From Brachybacterium huguangmaarense (GTDB lineage Bacteria > Actinomycetota > Actinomycetes > Actinomycetales > Dermabacteraceae), in NCBI RefSeq assembly GCF_025725725.1, contig NZ_CP107020.1, positions 2,604,001 to 2,668,000 of the forward strand: a stretch of 64,000 nt of DNA. The letters are read 5' to 3'. Position numbers and translations under genes: made by a program. Position 1 is the first letter of the stretch; each line of letters begins with the position of its first letter. Positions 1 to 8,830 of this stretch are shown here, piece by piece. The notes under the pieces are model-generated. The model was not told the DNA's origin. It saw only the letters and a list, made by a program, of their open reading frames with translations, and did not search any database.

Positions 1-2
1 GA

Positions 3-458
3 CCCGTCCGCCTCGAGACCACCACGGGCCGCGCCTACGTGAGGGCCGAGGACGAGACGGCCGCGGGAGAGCGCACGTTCCGCCTCGACCGGATCGTCGA
101 GGTTGTGGGCGCAGATGAGGCCGTCGACAGCGCCGCAGCACCCGCGGACCCCGACCGCGACGTGCCCGGCCGGGCCGAGCCGAGCCCCCGCCCGGCCGAG
201 GCCTGGCTGCGTCTCGAGCCCTCCGCGGCCTGGATCGCGGAGGCCTTCGACGCCGCCGAGGTGCGGGACCTCGCCGACCCCGAGCCGGGCGGCGTGCTGG
301 CCCGTCTCGGGGATCCCGTGCGCTCGGCGCTGCTCGACGCCGTGATGGAGGCGGCGGGTGCCGCCGAGTTGCTCGCGCCACGCGACCTCAGAGATCAGAT
401 CGTGACCGTGGCGCGCGAGGCCGAGTGCCGCCACAGGGCCGCGGAGCCGGTAGGCTGA
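3..458 (+). CDS. pafC: WYL-domain regulator PafC, C-terminal part
   Basis: The gene enters from the left edge, so only about 151 codons and the TGA at 456-458 are present. The first codons carry the end of a WYL domain (TFRLDRIVEVV near residues 24-34). After it comes a proline- and acid-rich linker and an alpha-helical C-terminal part rich in Ala and Glu. PafB/PafC proteins are helix-turn-helix WYL regulators; in mycobacteria the pair activates a RecA/LexA-independent DNA damage response. The assignment rests on the WYL remnant plus position: pafC directly followed by tatA, tatC and a HelY helicase is the usual actinobacterial order. Without the N-terminal winged helix, PafB cannot be excluded. 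Confidence 0.75.
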   Translation, partial: PVRLETTTGRAYVRAEDETAAGERTFRLDRIVEVVGADEAVDSAAAPADPDRDVPGRAEPSPRPAEAWLRLEPSAAWIAEAFDAAEVRDLADPEPGGVLARLGDPVRSALLDAVMEAAGAAELLAPRDLRDQIVTVAREAECRHRAAEPVG

Positions 459-556
459 GGCCGTTCCGCGCGGGGTGCCATCGGTGAATCCCCAGGCGCA
501 TGTGGAACCATGCTGGAGCCGCCCGTCTGCGGCCACCGACGAAAGGAACTTCAACC

Positions 557-862
557 ATGGGTGCTCTCAAGCCCTGGCACATCATCGTCCTGGTGCTGCT
601 CGTGCTGCTGCTGTTCGGCGCCGGCAAGCTGCCGAGCCTGGCCCGCAACGTCGGCAAGTCGATGCGCATCTTCAAGAGCGAGGTCGAGGAGCTCCGCGGC
701 GACGAGAAGCCGGAGGACGAGGACGACGTCGTCGACCGTCGTCCGTCCACCACGAGCCGTGACCGCGACGCCGACCGCCGCGACCGCGAGTACGACGCCC
801 GCTCCGAGGCCGAGCGCGAGCGGGTGCACGCGCGCGACGAGGACCCCTACCGCCGCGACTGA
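557..862 (+). CDS. tatA: Sec-independent translocase subunit TatA
   Basis: This 101-residue protein is a subunit of the twin-arginine translocase, whose TatA oligomers form the passage for folded proteins in the cytoplasmic membrane. It opens with MGALKPWHIIV, has one membrane helix at about residues 7-22 and an FGAGKLP hinge, then an amphipathic helix (SLARNVGKSMRIFKSEVEEL) and a highly charged tail rich in Asp, Arg and Glu. The ATG at 557 was chosen over an upstream in-frame start because GAAAGGA sits at 541-547 and the sequence before it is not TatA-like. tatC follows 80 bp downstream. Confidence is high. Confidence 0.95.
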   Translation: MGALKPWHIIVLVLLVLLLFGAGKLPSLARNVGKSMRIFKSEVEELRGDEKPEDEDDVVDRRPSTTSRDRDADRRDREYDARSEAERERVHARDEDPYRRD

Positions 863-942
863 GCCGACGGCTCGATCCTCAGCTGTGACGGGTCCGGGTG
901 CGAGGCGCCCGGACCCTCGACGTACGGAAGAAGTGGACGCCC

Positions 943-1809
943 GTGGCGCGTGAGAAGAAGAGGCGCCGCCCCAAGGACCCCGAGGGGCGGATGTCGCTCG
1001 GTGAACACCTCACCGAGCTGAGGAACCGGCTCGTCTGGTGCGCACTGACGATCGTCGCGCTCAGCGTCGTCGGCTGGTTCATCTACCCGTGGGTGTTCGA
1101 GTATCTGCAGCACCCCTTCGTCGAGGCCCGCAGGCTCGGGCTCAAGGCGAGCATCAACTTCAACGGCGTCGGCAAGGGCCTGAGCGCCCAGCTCGCCATG
1201 TCCGCGTACATCGGCCTCATCCTGTCCTCGCCGATGATCATCTTCCAGGTCTGGCGCTTCGTCACGCCCGGCCTGCACAAGAACGAGCGACGCTACACCC
1301 TCGGCTTCTTCGGCTCGGCCGTGCCGCTGTTCTTCATCGGCTGCACCGCCGGCTACTTCATGATGAACAAGGCCGTGCCGATCCTCATGGAGTTCACGCC
1401 CAAGATCGAGGGCGTCCAGCAGATCATCGACTACAGCGACTACCTGACGCTGCTCGTGCGGACGGTCCTCGCCTTCGGCATCGCCTTCACCCTGCCCGTC
1501 GTGCTCGTGCTGCTGAACTTCCTGGGGATCCTGCCCGGCCGCTCGATGCTCAAGGCCTGGCGCTGGGTCACCCTGGTGTGCTTCGCCTTCACCGCGATCA
1601 TGGTGCCGACGCCGGACCCCTTCACCATGATCTTCATGGCCCTCCCGATGGTCGCCCTGTACTTCGCCGCGGTCGCGATCTCGATCGTGCACGACCGCCG
1701 CCGCGCCAAGGCGCTCGACGACATCCCCGATGACCGGGCCTCCGTCATCGACGACGAGGTCGAGCCGATCGAGGCCCCGAGCTCCCTCGACGAGGTGGAT
1801 GGCCGGTGA
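943..1809 (+). CDS. tatC: Sec-independent translocase subunit TatC
   Basis: This 288-residue polytopic protein is the receptor of the Tat export system; with TatA it recognises twin-arginine signal peptides. The N-terminal MSLGEHLTELRNRL stretch, with the conserved Glu and Arg of the first cytoplasmic segment, precedes six predicted membrane spans, and the C-terminal tail is acidic. I chose the GTG at 943, preceded by GGAAGAAG, because the protein then begins with the usual short basic leader; a GTG at 898 would add 15 residues. The stop overlaps the next start as GTGA, so translation is probably coupled to the lipid kinase. Confidence 0.93.
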   Translation: MAREKKRRRPKDPEGRMSLGEHLTELRNRLVWCALTIVALSVVGWFIYPWVFEYLQHPFVEARRLGLKASINFNGVGKGLSAQLAMSAYIGLILSSPMIIFQVWRFVTPGLHKNERRYTLGFFGSAVPLFFIGCTAGYFMMNKAVPILMEFTPKIEGVQQIIDYSDYLTLLVRTVLAFGIAFTLPVVLVLLNFLGILPGRSMLKAWRWVTLVCFAFTAIMVPTPDPFTMIFMALPMVALYFAAVAISIVHDRRRAKALDDIPDDRASVIDDEVEPIEAPSSLDEVDGR

Positions 1810-2756
1810 GTCGACTGCGCGTCGGGCTCCTCACGAACCCCACCGCCGCATCCGGCACCGCACATCGGGTGGGCCGTCACGTCGCCCATCTGCTCCGCCT
1901 CGCCGGGATCTCGGTGGTCGACGTGAGCGGACCTACCGCCCACATCGCGCACGCCCGCGCCGTCGTGCTCCGTGACACCCTCACCGCGCTCGTCGTGGTG
2001 GGCGGGGACGGCACGATCTCGCTCGGCGCGGACGTCGTCGCCGGCACCCCGGTGCGCCTCGGCGTGGTCCCCGCCGGCTCGGGCAACGACTTCGCCCGTG
2101 CCCTCGACCTGCCGGTCGGCGCGCCCGAGGAGTCCGTCCGCCGCATCCTGCAGGCCATGTCCCGCCCCGTCGTCGCGATCGACGCGATCGAGATCTCCTC
2201 CGCCCTCGAGGACGGCCCGCCCAGCCGCTCGCTCGCCGTCGGCAACCTCTCGCTCGGCTTCGACGCGCTCGTCAACGCGCGCGCCAACCGCGCCCGCCGC
2301 CCGGGCTCCGCCCGCTACACCGTGAGCGTCGTGCAGGAGCTGCGCCGCTTCTCGCCGATCCCGTACTGGATCGAGGTGGACGGGGGAGAGCGCGAGGAGG
2401 TCGACGCGTCGCTGCTCACGCTGTGCAACACGGGCGTGTTCGGCGGCGGCATGCGGCTCGTGCCCGATGCGCGCGTCGACGACGGCGCCCTGCGCCTGGT
2501 CACCCTGGCCGGCCTCGGCCGCGCCGACCTCGTGCGGTTCTTCCCCCGCGTCTACCGCGGCACGCACACCGACATCGCCGGCTTCGACGTCCGGCGCGTC
2601 CGCGAGATCACGGTGGGGCTGCGCGACGGCAGGTCCCTGCGCACGTACGCCGACGGCGACCCCCGCGCGCTGCTGCCCGTCACGGCCCGCGTGCTGCCCG
2701 GGGCGGTGCGCATCCTGACCGAGCTCCGGGCGCCCGCCGGATCGGCCTGCCCGTGA
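1806..2756 (+). CDS. Diacylglycerol kinase family lipid kinase
   Basis: This 316-residue protein belongs to the DgkB/YegS/sphingosine-kinase fold, which phosphorylates diacylglycerol or a related lipid with ATP. The nucleotide-binding GGDGT motif lies at residues 66-70 and GSGND at about 91-95, followed by the family's C-terminal beta-sandwich. The length is normal. The GTG start overlaps tatC by 4 bp and its stop overlaps helY by 4 bp, so it sits inside a translationally coupled run. In this setting it may recycle diacylglycerol released during lipoprotein modification or lipoglycan synthesis; that role is inferred. The exact lipid substrate cannot be read from the sequence. Confidence 0.9.
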   Translation: MSRLRVGLLTNPTAASGTAHRVGRHVAHLLRLAGISVVDVSGPTAHIAHARAVVLRDTLTALVVVGGDGTISLGADVVAGTPVRLGVVPAGSGNDFARALDLPVGAPEESVRRILQAMSRPVVAIDAIEISSALEDGPPSRSLAVGNLSLGFDALVNARANRARRPGSARYTVSVVQELRRFSPIPYWIEVDGGEREEVDASLLTLCNTGVFGGGMRLVPDARVDDGALRLVTLAGLGRADLVRFFPRVYRGTHTDIAGFDVRRVREITVGLRDGRSLRTYADGDPRALLPVTARVLPGAVRILTELRAPAGSACP

Positions 2757-5620
2757 GCTCGCCGTCCGAGCAGTACGCGAGCTGGAGCGCGCAGCAGCGT
2801 CTCGAGCACACCGAGCTCGCCCGGTTCCGGGCCCGCTTCGGCTTCGACCTCGACCCCTTCCAGGTGGACGCGTGCAGCGCCCTCCAGGACGGCCGCTCGG
2901 TGCTCGTCGCGGCGCCCACCGGTGCCGGCAAGACGGTCGTGGGGGAGTTTGCGGTCCACCTGGCCCTCGCGGCAGGGCGCAAGGTCTTCTACACGGCGCC
3001 CATCAAGGCCCTGTCCAACCAGAAGCACGCCGAGCTGTCCGCCTGGCTCGGGGCCGACCGGGTGGGGCTGCTCACGGGCGATCTCTCGCTGCGCCCCGAG
3101 GCGGACGTGGTCGTGATGACCACCGAGGTCCTGCGCAACATGCTGTACGCGCAGTCCTCGACCCTCGACAACCTCGGCTTCGTGGTGATGGACGAGGTGC
3201 ACTACCTCGCCGACCGGCTGCGCGGGCCCGTGTGGGAGGAGGTCATCATCCAGCTGCCGGACACCGTCCAGCTGGTGTCGCTCTCGGCGACGGTATCCAA
3301 CGCCGAGGAGTTCGGCGCCTGGCTCCACGAGGTCCGCGGCACGACCGCGGTGATCGTCTCGGAGACGCGGCCGGTGCCGCTGTGGCAGCACGTCGTCGTC
3401 GACGGCGAGCTCGTGGACCTGTTCGTCGACCGCACCGGGCGTCCCGTCGTGTCCCACGGTCCCGGCGCGCGCACCGAGCGGGTCGTGAACCCGGCGCTCG
3501 AGCACCTGCCCTCCGTGCGCGCCGAGATCGGCGGCCACGGCGGATCCGGCCGCTCGGCCGCCGGCCCCGGCCGGTCCGGGCGGCGCGGCACCCAGGGGCG
3601 TCACCGCCGTCGCGGGCATCCCCAGCGTCAGGAGGCGCCACGGGGCGGTCGCCCGCACGGCGGGGGAGGAGCGCTCCAGCGGGCGCCGCGGCGCCCCGAT
3701 CTCGTCTCCCTGCTCGACGACGAGGGCCTCCTGCCCGCGATCTTCTTCATCTTCTCGCGCGCCGGCTGCGACGCCGCCGTGCGCCAGTGCACGATGGCCC
3801 GTCTGCGCCTGACGAGCCCCGAGGAGCAGCGCACGATCCGTGCCGTGCTCGACGAGCGGCTCGCCCAGATCCCGTACGAGGACGAGGACGTGCTGCAGAT
3901 CCCCGCCTTCCGCCGCGCCGCGGAGAACGGCTACGCCGCCCACCACGCGGGCATGCTGCCGATGCTCAAGACGGTCGTCGAGGAGCTGTTCGCGGCCGGC
4001 CTCGTCAAGGCGGTGTTCGCGACCGAGACCCTCGCCCTCGGGATCAACATGCCCGCCCGGTCCGTCGTGCTCGAGAAGCTGTCGAAGTTCAACGGCGTCG
4101 AGCACGCCGACCTCACGCCGGGGGAGTACACGCAGCTCACGGGCCGCGCCGGGCGTCGCGGCATCGACGTCGAGGGCCATGCGATCGTGGTCGCGGGTCC
4201 CGGCTTCGACGCCGACGCGGTCGCGTCGCTCGCCTCGCGCCGCACCTACCCGCTGCGCTCGGCGTTCCGCCCCACCTACAACATGGCGGTCAACCTCCTG
4301 GACCGCTACGATGCGCGCACCGCGCGCGAGAGCCTCGAGATGTCCTTCGCGCAGTTCCAGGCCGATCGCGCCGTGGTCGGCCTCGCCCGCCGTGCCCGCG
4401 AGCTCGACGACACGATCGAGGCCTACGCGGGCGCTCTGCGCTGCGATCGCGGCGACATCCACGAGTACGCCGAGATCCAGGCCGCGATCACCGAGCGCGA
4501 GAGGACGCTGGCCCGGGAGCGCGCCGCGGGGGACCGCGAGCGCACCCGCTCGGCCCTGCGCTCGCTGCGGCGCGGCGAGGTCGTCGCCCTGCCAGGCGGG
4601 AGGCGCCAGGGCTTCGCGGTCGTGGTCTCGGTGGATCGCGACACCCTGGGCGGCCCCGAGGCTCTCGTGCTGACCACCGAGGGCCGTCTGCGCACGCTCC
4701 GCTCCGCCGACGTGCCGAGCCCCCCTGCCGTGATCGACACCCTGCGCATCCCCGCGCCCGACCGGCTGCGCAAGCCCAAGATCCGCAAGGACACGGCGGC
4801 CGCGCTGCGCGAGCGCCTCGCCGGGCGCCACGACGACCCGCGCGAGTCGGTGCGCCGTCCCGGTCGCGCCCCGTCGACGGCGGCCCGCGACGAGGAGCTG
4901 CGCGCGCTGCGGGAGCGTCTGCGCGAGCACCCGTGCCACGACTGCCCCGACCTCGACGCCCACCTCCGCTGGATCTCGCGCATCCGCTCCGTCGAGAAGG
5001 ACCGCGCGTCCGTCATGCGACGCGTCGAGGGGCGCACCTCGAGCCTCGCGCGCCAGTTCGACCACGTGTGCGCGCTCCTGACCGAGCTCGGCTATCTCAC
5101 GGGCGACGACGAGGACCTCCACCCCACCGAGAGCGGGCGCCGCCTGCGCCGCCTGTTCTCCGAGCGCGACCTCCTCGTGGCCCAGTGCCTCGAGGCGGGC
5201 GCCTGGTCGACCCTCGACGCGCCCGCCCTCGCGGCGATGGTCTCGACCGTCTGCTACGAGGCGCGACGCGACGGCGTCGACGGCGCCGAGCTGCCCGCGG
5301 ACCCCGCCTTCGTCCATGCGCTCGAGCAGACCCAGCGGCTGGGCGAGCAGCTCGCCGCCGCGGAGCGCCGCCACGGCCTCGAGGCCACGGCCGCGCCCGA
5401 CGCGGGCATCGCCGCGATCATGCACCGCTGGGCCCTCGGGGAGCACTACGCGGCCGCCGTCGGCGCCACCGGCCTGCCCGCCGGCGACTTCGTGCGCCAG
5501 TGCCGGCAGGTCATCGACCTGCTGGACCAGCTCGTCCCCCTTCCCGCCATCGGGCCCGTCGCCCGCACCGCCATCGACCGCGTCCGCCGCGGCTTCGTCT
5601 CCCAGGAGATCGACCTGTGA
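2753..5620 (+). CDS. helY: HelY-like superfamily 2 RNA helicase
   Basis: This 955-residue DExH-box helicase is of the Ski2/Mtr4 type. Walker A (APTGAGKT) is at residues 54-61, DEVH at about 147-150, SATVSN follows, and motif VI (TGRAGRRG) is near residue 463. The C-terminal half carries the family's winged-helix and ratchet-like regions. Mycobacterial HelY is the nearest named relative and also lies close to tatA-tatC. A glycine-, arginine- and proline-rich insertion of about 50 residues (roughly 262-315) lies between the two RecA lobes. The GTG start overlaps the kinase stop as GTGA. A role in RNA processing or decay fits the family; the substrate is unknown. Confidence 0.9.
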   Translation: MSSPSEQYASWSAQQRLEHTELARFRARFGFDLDPFQVDACSALQDGRSVLVAAPTGAGKTVVGEFAVHLALAAGRKVFYTAPIKALSNQKHAELSAWLGADRVGLLTGDLSLRPEADVVVMTTEVLRNMLYAQSSTLDNLGFVVMDEVHYLADRLRGPVWEEVIIQLPDTVQLVSLSATVSNAEEFGAWLHEVRGTTAVIVSETRPVPLWQHVVVDGELVDLFVDRTGRPVVSHGPGARTERVVNPALEHLPSVRAEIGGHGGSGRSAAGPGRSGRRGTQGRHRRRGHPQRQEAPRGGRPHGGGGALQRAPRRPDLVSLLDDEGLLPAIFFIFSRAGCDAAVRQCTMARLRLTSPEEQRTIRAVLDERLAQIPYEDEDVLQIPAFRRAAENGYAAHHAGMLPMLKTVVEELFAAGLVKAVFATETLALGINMPARSVVLEKLSKFNGVEHADLTPGEYTQLTGRAGRRGIDVEGHAIVVAGPGFDADAVASLASRRTYPLRSAFRPTYNMAVNLLDRYDARTARESLEMSFAQFQADRAVVGLARRARELDDTIEAYAGALRCDRGDIHEYAEIQAAITERERTLARERAAGDRERTRSALRSLRRGEVVALPGGRRQGFAVVVSVDRDTLGGPEALVLTTEGRLRTLRSADVPSPPAVIDTLRIPAPDRLRKPKIRKDTAAALRERLAGRHDDPRESVRRPGRAPSTAARDEELRALRERLREHPCHDCPDLDAHLRWISRIRSVEKDRASVMRRVEGRTSSLARQFDHVCALLTELGYLTGDDEDLHPTESGRRLRRLFSERDLLVAQCLEAGAWSTLDAPALAAMVSTVCYEARRDGVDGAELPADPAFVHALEQTQRLGEQLAAAERRHGLEATAAPDAGIAAIMHRWALGEHYAAAVGATGLPAGDFVRQCRQVIDLLDQLVPLPAIGPVARTAIDRVRRGFVSQEIDL

Positions 5621-6345
5621 CCACTCAGCTGTACACCGGCATCATCCTCTACTCGGCCCAGGACCCGGAGGCCACCGCCCTCCTGGTCGACGGCGACACG
5701 ATCGCCTGGATCGGTCCCGAGGACAGCGCCCTGACCCTGTTCGGCGACGCCGAGCGCCACGCGTGGGAGCTGTCGCTCGTGACGCCGTCGTTCGTCGACG
5801 TGCTGCCGACGGTCGACGGCTCCGCCCCCGCCGAGGACTGGCTCGAGGCGGCGTACGCGCGTGGCGTGACCGCGGCCGTGCCGGGAGCGGCGGGCATGCG
5901 CGACGGGGTGCTCGCGGTCGCCCCCGCCGCCGCACCAGGCACGCCCTATCTCGGGCTGCTCTCCGAGGGCACCCCGCTCGCCTTCGGCTCGGGCGGTCCC
6001 GAGCACGCCGAGCCGTGGTCCTGGGTGCGGGCGGCCGCCCACGAGGGGCCCGAGACCCAGCGCATCAGCGATCGTGCCGCCTTCCTCGCGGCCACCCGCG
6101 GCGGGCGACGCCTCGCGGGCATCCCTCACCCCGGGTCGCTCGTGCCCGGCGCCCCGGCGACCTTCGTCGTGTGGGAGCCGTGGGACCTGACCGTGCGCGG
6201 CCAGGACGAGCGCATCCAGACCTGGTCGACCGACCCCCGCTCGCGCACACCCATGCTGGCCGACCTGACCGAGGGCGCGCCGCGCGCCCTGCGCACGGTG
6301 GTCGACGGCCGCATCGTGTTCGACCGCGCCGCGGAGGCCTCGTGA
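5617..6345 (+). CDS. Degenerate amidohydrolase-like protein
   Basis: This 242-residue protein looks like an amidohydrolase with much of the barrel removed. The N-terminus (LYTGIILYSAQDPEATALLV, then DGDTIAWIG) matches the beta-sandwich that opens imidazolonepropionase-like enzymes. The end (GSLVPGAPATFVVWE, RTVVDGRIVFD) matches their closing strands. Where the family has TPGFVDxHxH, this protein has TPSFVDVLPTV, so both metal-binding histidines are missing, and it is about 150 residues shorter than a full enzyme. It is therefore unlikely to hydrolyse anything by the usual mechanism. It overlaps helY and lnt by 4 bp each and keeps an open frame, so it appears to be maintained. Function unknown. 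Confidence 0.75.
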   Translation: MTTQLYTGIILYSAQDPEATALLVDGDTIAWIGPEDSALTLFGDAERHAWELSLVTPSFVDVLPTVDGSAPAEDWLEAAYARGVTAAVPGAAGMRDGVLAVAPAAAPGTPYLGLLSEGTPLAFGSGGPEHAEPWSWVRAAAHEGPETQRISDRAAFLAATRGGRRLAGIPHPGSLVPGAPATFVVWEPWDLTVRGQDERIQTWSTDPRSRTPMLADLTEGAPRALRTVVDGRIVFDRAAEAS

Positions 6346-8003
6346 CGACGACCGCGCACCGGCGTCGGCGCCGCGGCCGCGACGCCGACGCGGACGTGCA
6401 GGGCGCCGCCGACGGCGCGCGCGGGAACCGCGGCACGATCCGCGCCACGCCCTGGCCGGTCGCCCTCGTGCTCGCGGTCGCGGGCGGCCTCGCCGCCTGG
6501 CTCGCGTTCCCCCCGTACGACCTCTGGTTCCTGCTGCCGATCGCCCTGGCCGCGCTCGACGCCGCGATCCTCGTGCGTCGCGCCGCGCTCGCGGGTCTGC
6601 TGGGCCTGATCTGGGGCTTCGCCTTCTTCCTGCCGCTGAGCCAGTGGGCCAACATCTACGCGGGCCTCGCGCCCTGGGCGGCCCTGGCCGTCGTCGAGGG
6701 CCTCTTCTTCGCGCTCTACGCCCTGCTCGCGCGCGCGGTCCTGATCCGGCGCGGGGTCGGGCTCTCGGGCTCGCTCGTCGTCGCGTGCCTGTGGGCGGGC
6801 GTCGAGGCCCTGCGCTCGCACGTGCCGTGGGGAGGTCTGCCCTGGGGGGCGTCGGCCTTCGCGCTCCAGCACTCGCCGCTGCTGAACCTGGGCCCCTGGA
6901 TCGGCACCGCGGGGCTCGCCGCCGTGGTGGCGCTCGTGGCCCAGCTGCTGCTGGCCGGAGCGCTCGCGCTGCTCGGGCGCCGCCCGGGCCGTCGGGCCCT
7001 GCGCGGCCTCTGGCCGGTCGGGACCGCGGCGTTCGTGGTGCTCGCGTGCCTCGTGGTGCCGTCGCCGCCCAACCCGCGCGTCGAGGGCGACTCCACGATG
7101 CGGATCGCGGGGATCCAGGGCAACACGCCCCGGATCGCGGCCCAGGACCTGACCATGCCCGACGAGATCTTCCCGCACTCCCTCGAGCTGACCTCGCAGG
7201 CCGCCGCGGACGCCCGGGCCGACGCCGAGCCCCTGGACCTGGTGGTCTGGCCGGAGGGCTCGGCCGGCTGGGACCTCGAGCACGACCCGGCGGGGGCGGC
7301 CGCGGTGACCGCCGCGGCCGCCGACGTGCAGGCGCCCCTGCTCGTCGGCACCCAGACCCCCGGCCCCGACGAGACGCGCTACAACATGTCGCTGCTGTGG
7401 ACCGCCGAGGGCACCGTCGCCCAGAGCTACGCCAAGCGCCATCCGGTGCCCTTCGGCGAGTACATTCCCGCGCGCGGGCTCATCCGCCACCTGAGCGACA
7501 AGGTCGACCTGGTCTCGCGGGACATGCTGCCGGGCGACCGGGTGGGCGTCATGGACGTCGACGGGCGTCGGGTGGGCGTGCTCATCTGCTTCGAGATCGC
7601 GTACGAGAACCTCGTCCAGGACACCGTCGACGCGGGTGCCGACGTGATCGTCGTGCAGACCAACACCGCCCTGTTCGGCGACTCCGACGAGGCCGCCCAG
7701 CAGCTCGCCGAGGCGCGCGTGTTCGCCGTCGTGAGCGGGCGCAGCGTGGTCCAGGTCGCCACGGTGGGGGAGTCGGCGATCATCACCCCGGACGGCCGCG
7801 ACCTCGCGCGCACCGGGCACTGGGTGCCCGGCACGGTGACGGCCGACGTCCCCCTCTACGCCGGCATCACCCCGGCCATGGCCGCGGGCCCCTGGATCGC
7901 GATCGCCCTCGGCGCGCTCGGCGCGGCCGGTCTGCTGCTGTCCCTTCCCCGTCGCGCGCGCGTGCTCGCCGCGCGACCCGTCCCGTCCCGGAGGACTCGA
8001 TGA
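6342..8003 (+). CDS. lnt: Apolipoprotein N-acyltransferase Lnt
   Basis: This 553-residue membrane enzyme N-acylates the N-terminal diacylglyceryl-cysteine of lipoproteins. A basic N-terminal leader is followed by about seven membrane spans (roughly residues 40-240), a periplasmic-side nitrilase domain and a last membrane span. The catalytic triad is visible: Glu305 in WPEGS, Lys365 in YAKRHPVPFGEY and Cys416 in LICFE. It starts at a GTG overlapping the previous gene. Its last bases overlap the ATG of ppm1, the two activities that are fused in one protein in Mycobacterium tuberculosis. Confidence is high. Confidence 0.94.
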   Translation: MTTTAHRRRRRGRDADADVQGAADGARGNRGTIRATPWPVALVLAVAGGLAAWLAFPPYDLWFLLPIALAALDAAILVRRAALAGLLGLIWGFAFFLPLSQWANIYAGLAPWAALAVVEGLFFALYALLARAVLIRRGVGLSGSLVVACLWAGVEALRSHVPWGGLPWGASAFALQHSPLLNLGPWIGTAGLAAVVALVAQLLLAGALALLGRRPGRRALRGLWPVGTAAFVVLACLVVPSPPNPRVEGDSTMRIAGIQGNTPRIAAQDLTMPDEIFPHSLELTSQAAADARADAEPLDLVVWPEGSAGWDLEHDPAGAAAVTAAAADVQAPLLVGTQTPGPDETRYNMSLLWTAEGTVAQSYAKRHPVPFGEYIPARGLIRHLSDKVDLVSRDMLPGDRVGVMDVDGRRVGVLICFEIAYENLVQDTVDAGADVIVVQTNTALFGDSDEAAQQLAEARVFAVVSGRSVVQVATVGESAIITPDGRDLARTGHWVPGTVTADVPLYAGITPAMAAGPWIAIALGALGAAGLLLSLPRRARVLAARPVPSRRTR

Positions 8004-8758
8004 CCGACGCCCCCCGCATCCTGGTCGTGATCCCGACCTACGACGAGCGCGAGGCCCTGCCGGGCACCCTCGCCCGGTTGCGCGCCGCCGTGCCCCGCGC
8101 TGACGTGCTCGTGGCCGACGACGCCTCGCCGGACGGCACCGGGCGCTGGGCCGACGAGCGCGCCGCCGAGGACCCGGCCGTGCACGTGCTCCACCGCCGG
8201 GGCAAGGAGGGCCTCGGCCCCGCCTACCTCGCCGGGTTCCGCTGGGGCCTCGAGCGCGGCTACGAGGTGCTCGTCGAGATGGACGCCGACGCCTCCCATC
8301 GTCCCGAGCAGCTGCCCGCCCTGCTCGAGGCCGTCGCCGCCGGCGCCGACCTCGCGATCGGCTCCCGCTGGGTCCGCGGCGGCCGGGTCCACCGGTGGCC
8401 GCTGCGACGCCTGCTGCTCTCGCGCGGCGCCAACGTCTACACCCGTCTGGCGATGGGGCTGCCCGTGCACGACGCGACCGCGGGCTTCCGCGCCTTCCGC
8501 GCCGACCTCCTCCGGTCGCTCGTCGGGGAGGACATCGCGAGCCACGGCTACTGCTTCCAGGTGGACATGACCCGGCGCAGCGTCGCCCACGGCGCCCGCA
8601 TCGTCGAGGTCCCGATCGACTTCGACGAACGCGTCGAGGGCGTCTCGAAGATGAGCTCGTCGATCGTCACCGAGGCGCTCGTCAAGGTCACCGTGTGGGG
8701 CCTCCAGCACCGCACCCAGCGCCTTCTCGGACGCCTGGGCTACCGTGGGCGGAGCTGA
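8000..8758 (+). CDS. ppm1: Polyprenol monophosphomannose synthase
   Basis: This 252-residue GT2 glycosyltransferase transfers mannose from GDP-mannose to polyprenyl phosphate, giving the lipid-linked donor used for lipoglycans and O-mannosylated proteins. Family marks are VVIPTYDER at the start, ADDASPDGTG near residues 37-46 and EMDADASHRPEQLP, whose aspartates bind metal and nucleotide sugar. It has no C-terminal membrane domain. The neighbouring lnt gene probably supplies the membrane partner, as in other split Lnt/Ppm pairs. ATG overlaps the lnt stop by 4 bp. Confidence 0.93.
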   Translation: MTDAPRILVVIPTYDEREALPGTLARLRAAVPRADVLVADDASPDGTGRWADERAAEDPAVHVLHRRGKEGLGPAYLAGFRWGLERGYEVLVEMDADASHRPEQLPALLEAVAAGADLAIGSRWVRGGRVHRWPLRRLLLSRGANVYTRLAMGLPVHDATAGFRAFRADLLRSLVGEDIASHGYCFQVDMTRRSVAHGARIVEVPIDFDERVEGVSKMSSSIVTEALVKVTVWGLQHRTQRLLGRLGYRGRS

Positions 8759-8830
8759 CACGTCGATGCGCAGGACCGGGTGACGTCCCCTGCGTCACCC
8801 GCCGCACGACATCGCAGGTGAGAGGGAGCC

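Noticed and set aside
898..942. Upstream GTG as the tatC start
   Set aside because: It would add 15 residues not seen in TatC; the GTG at 943 has a nearby Shine-Dalgarno-like sequence.
2552..5446. 964-codon minus-strand frame opposite helY
   Set aside because: Antisense artefact of codon bias; no domain, and it crosses the lipid kinase gene boundary.
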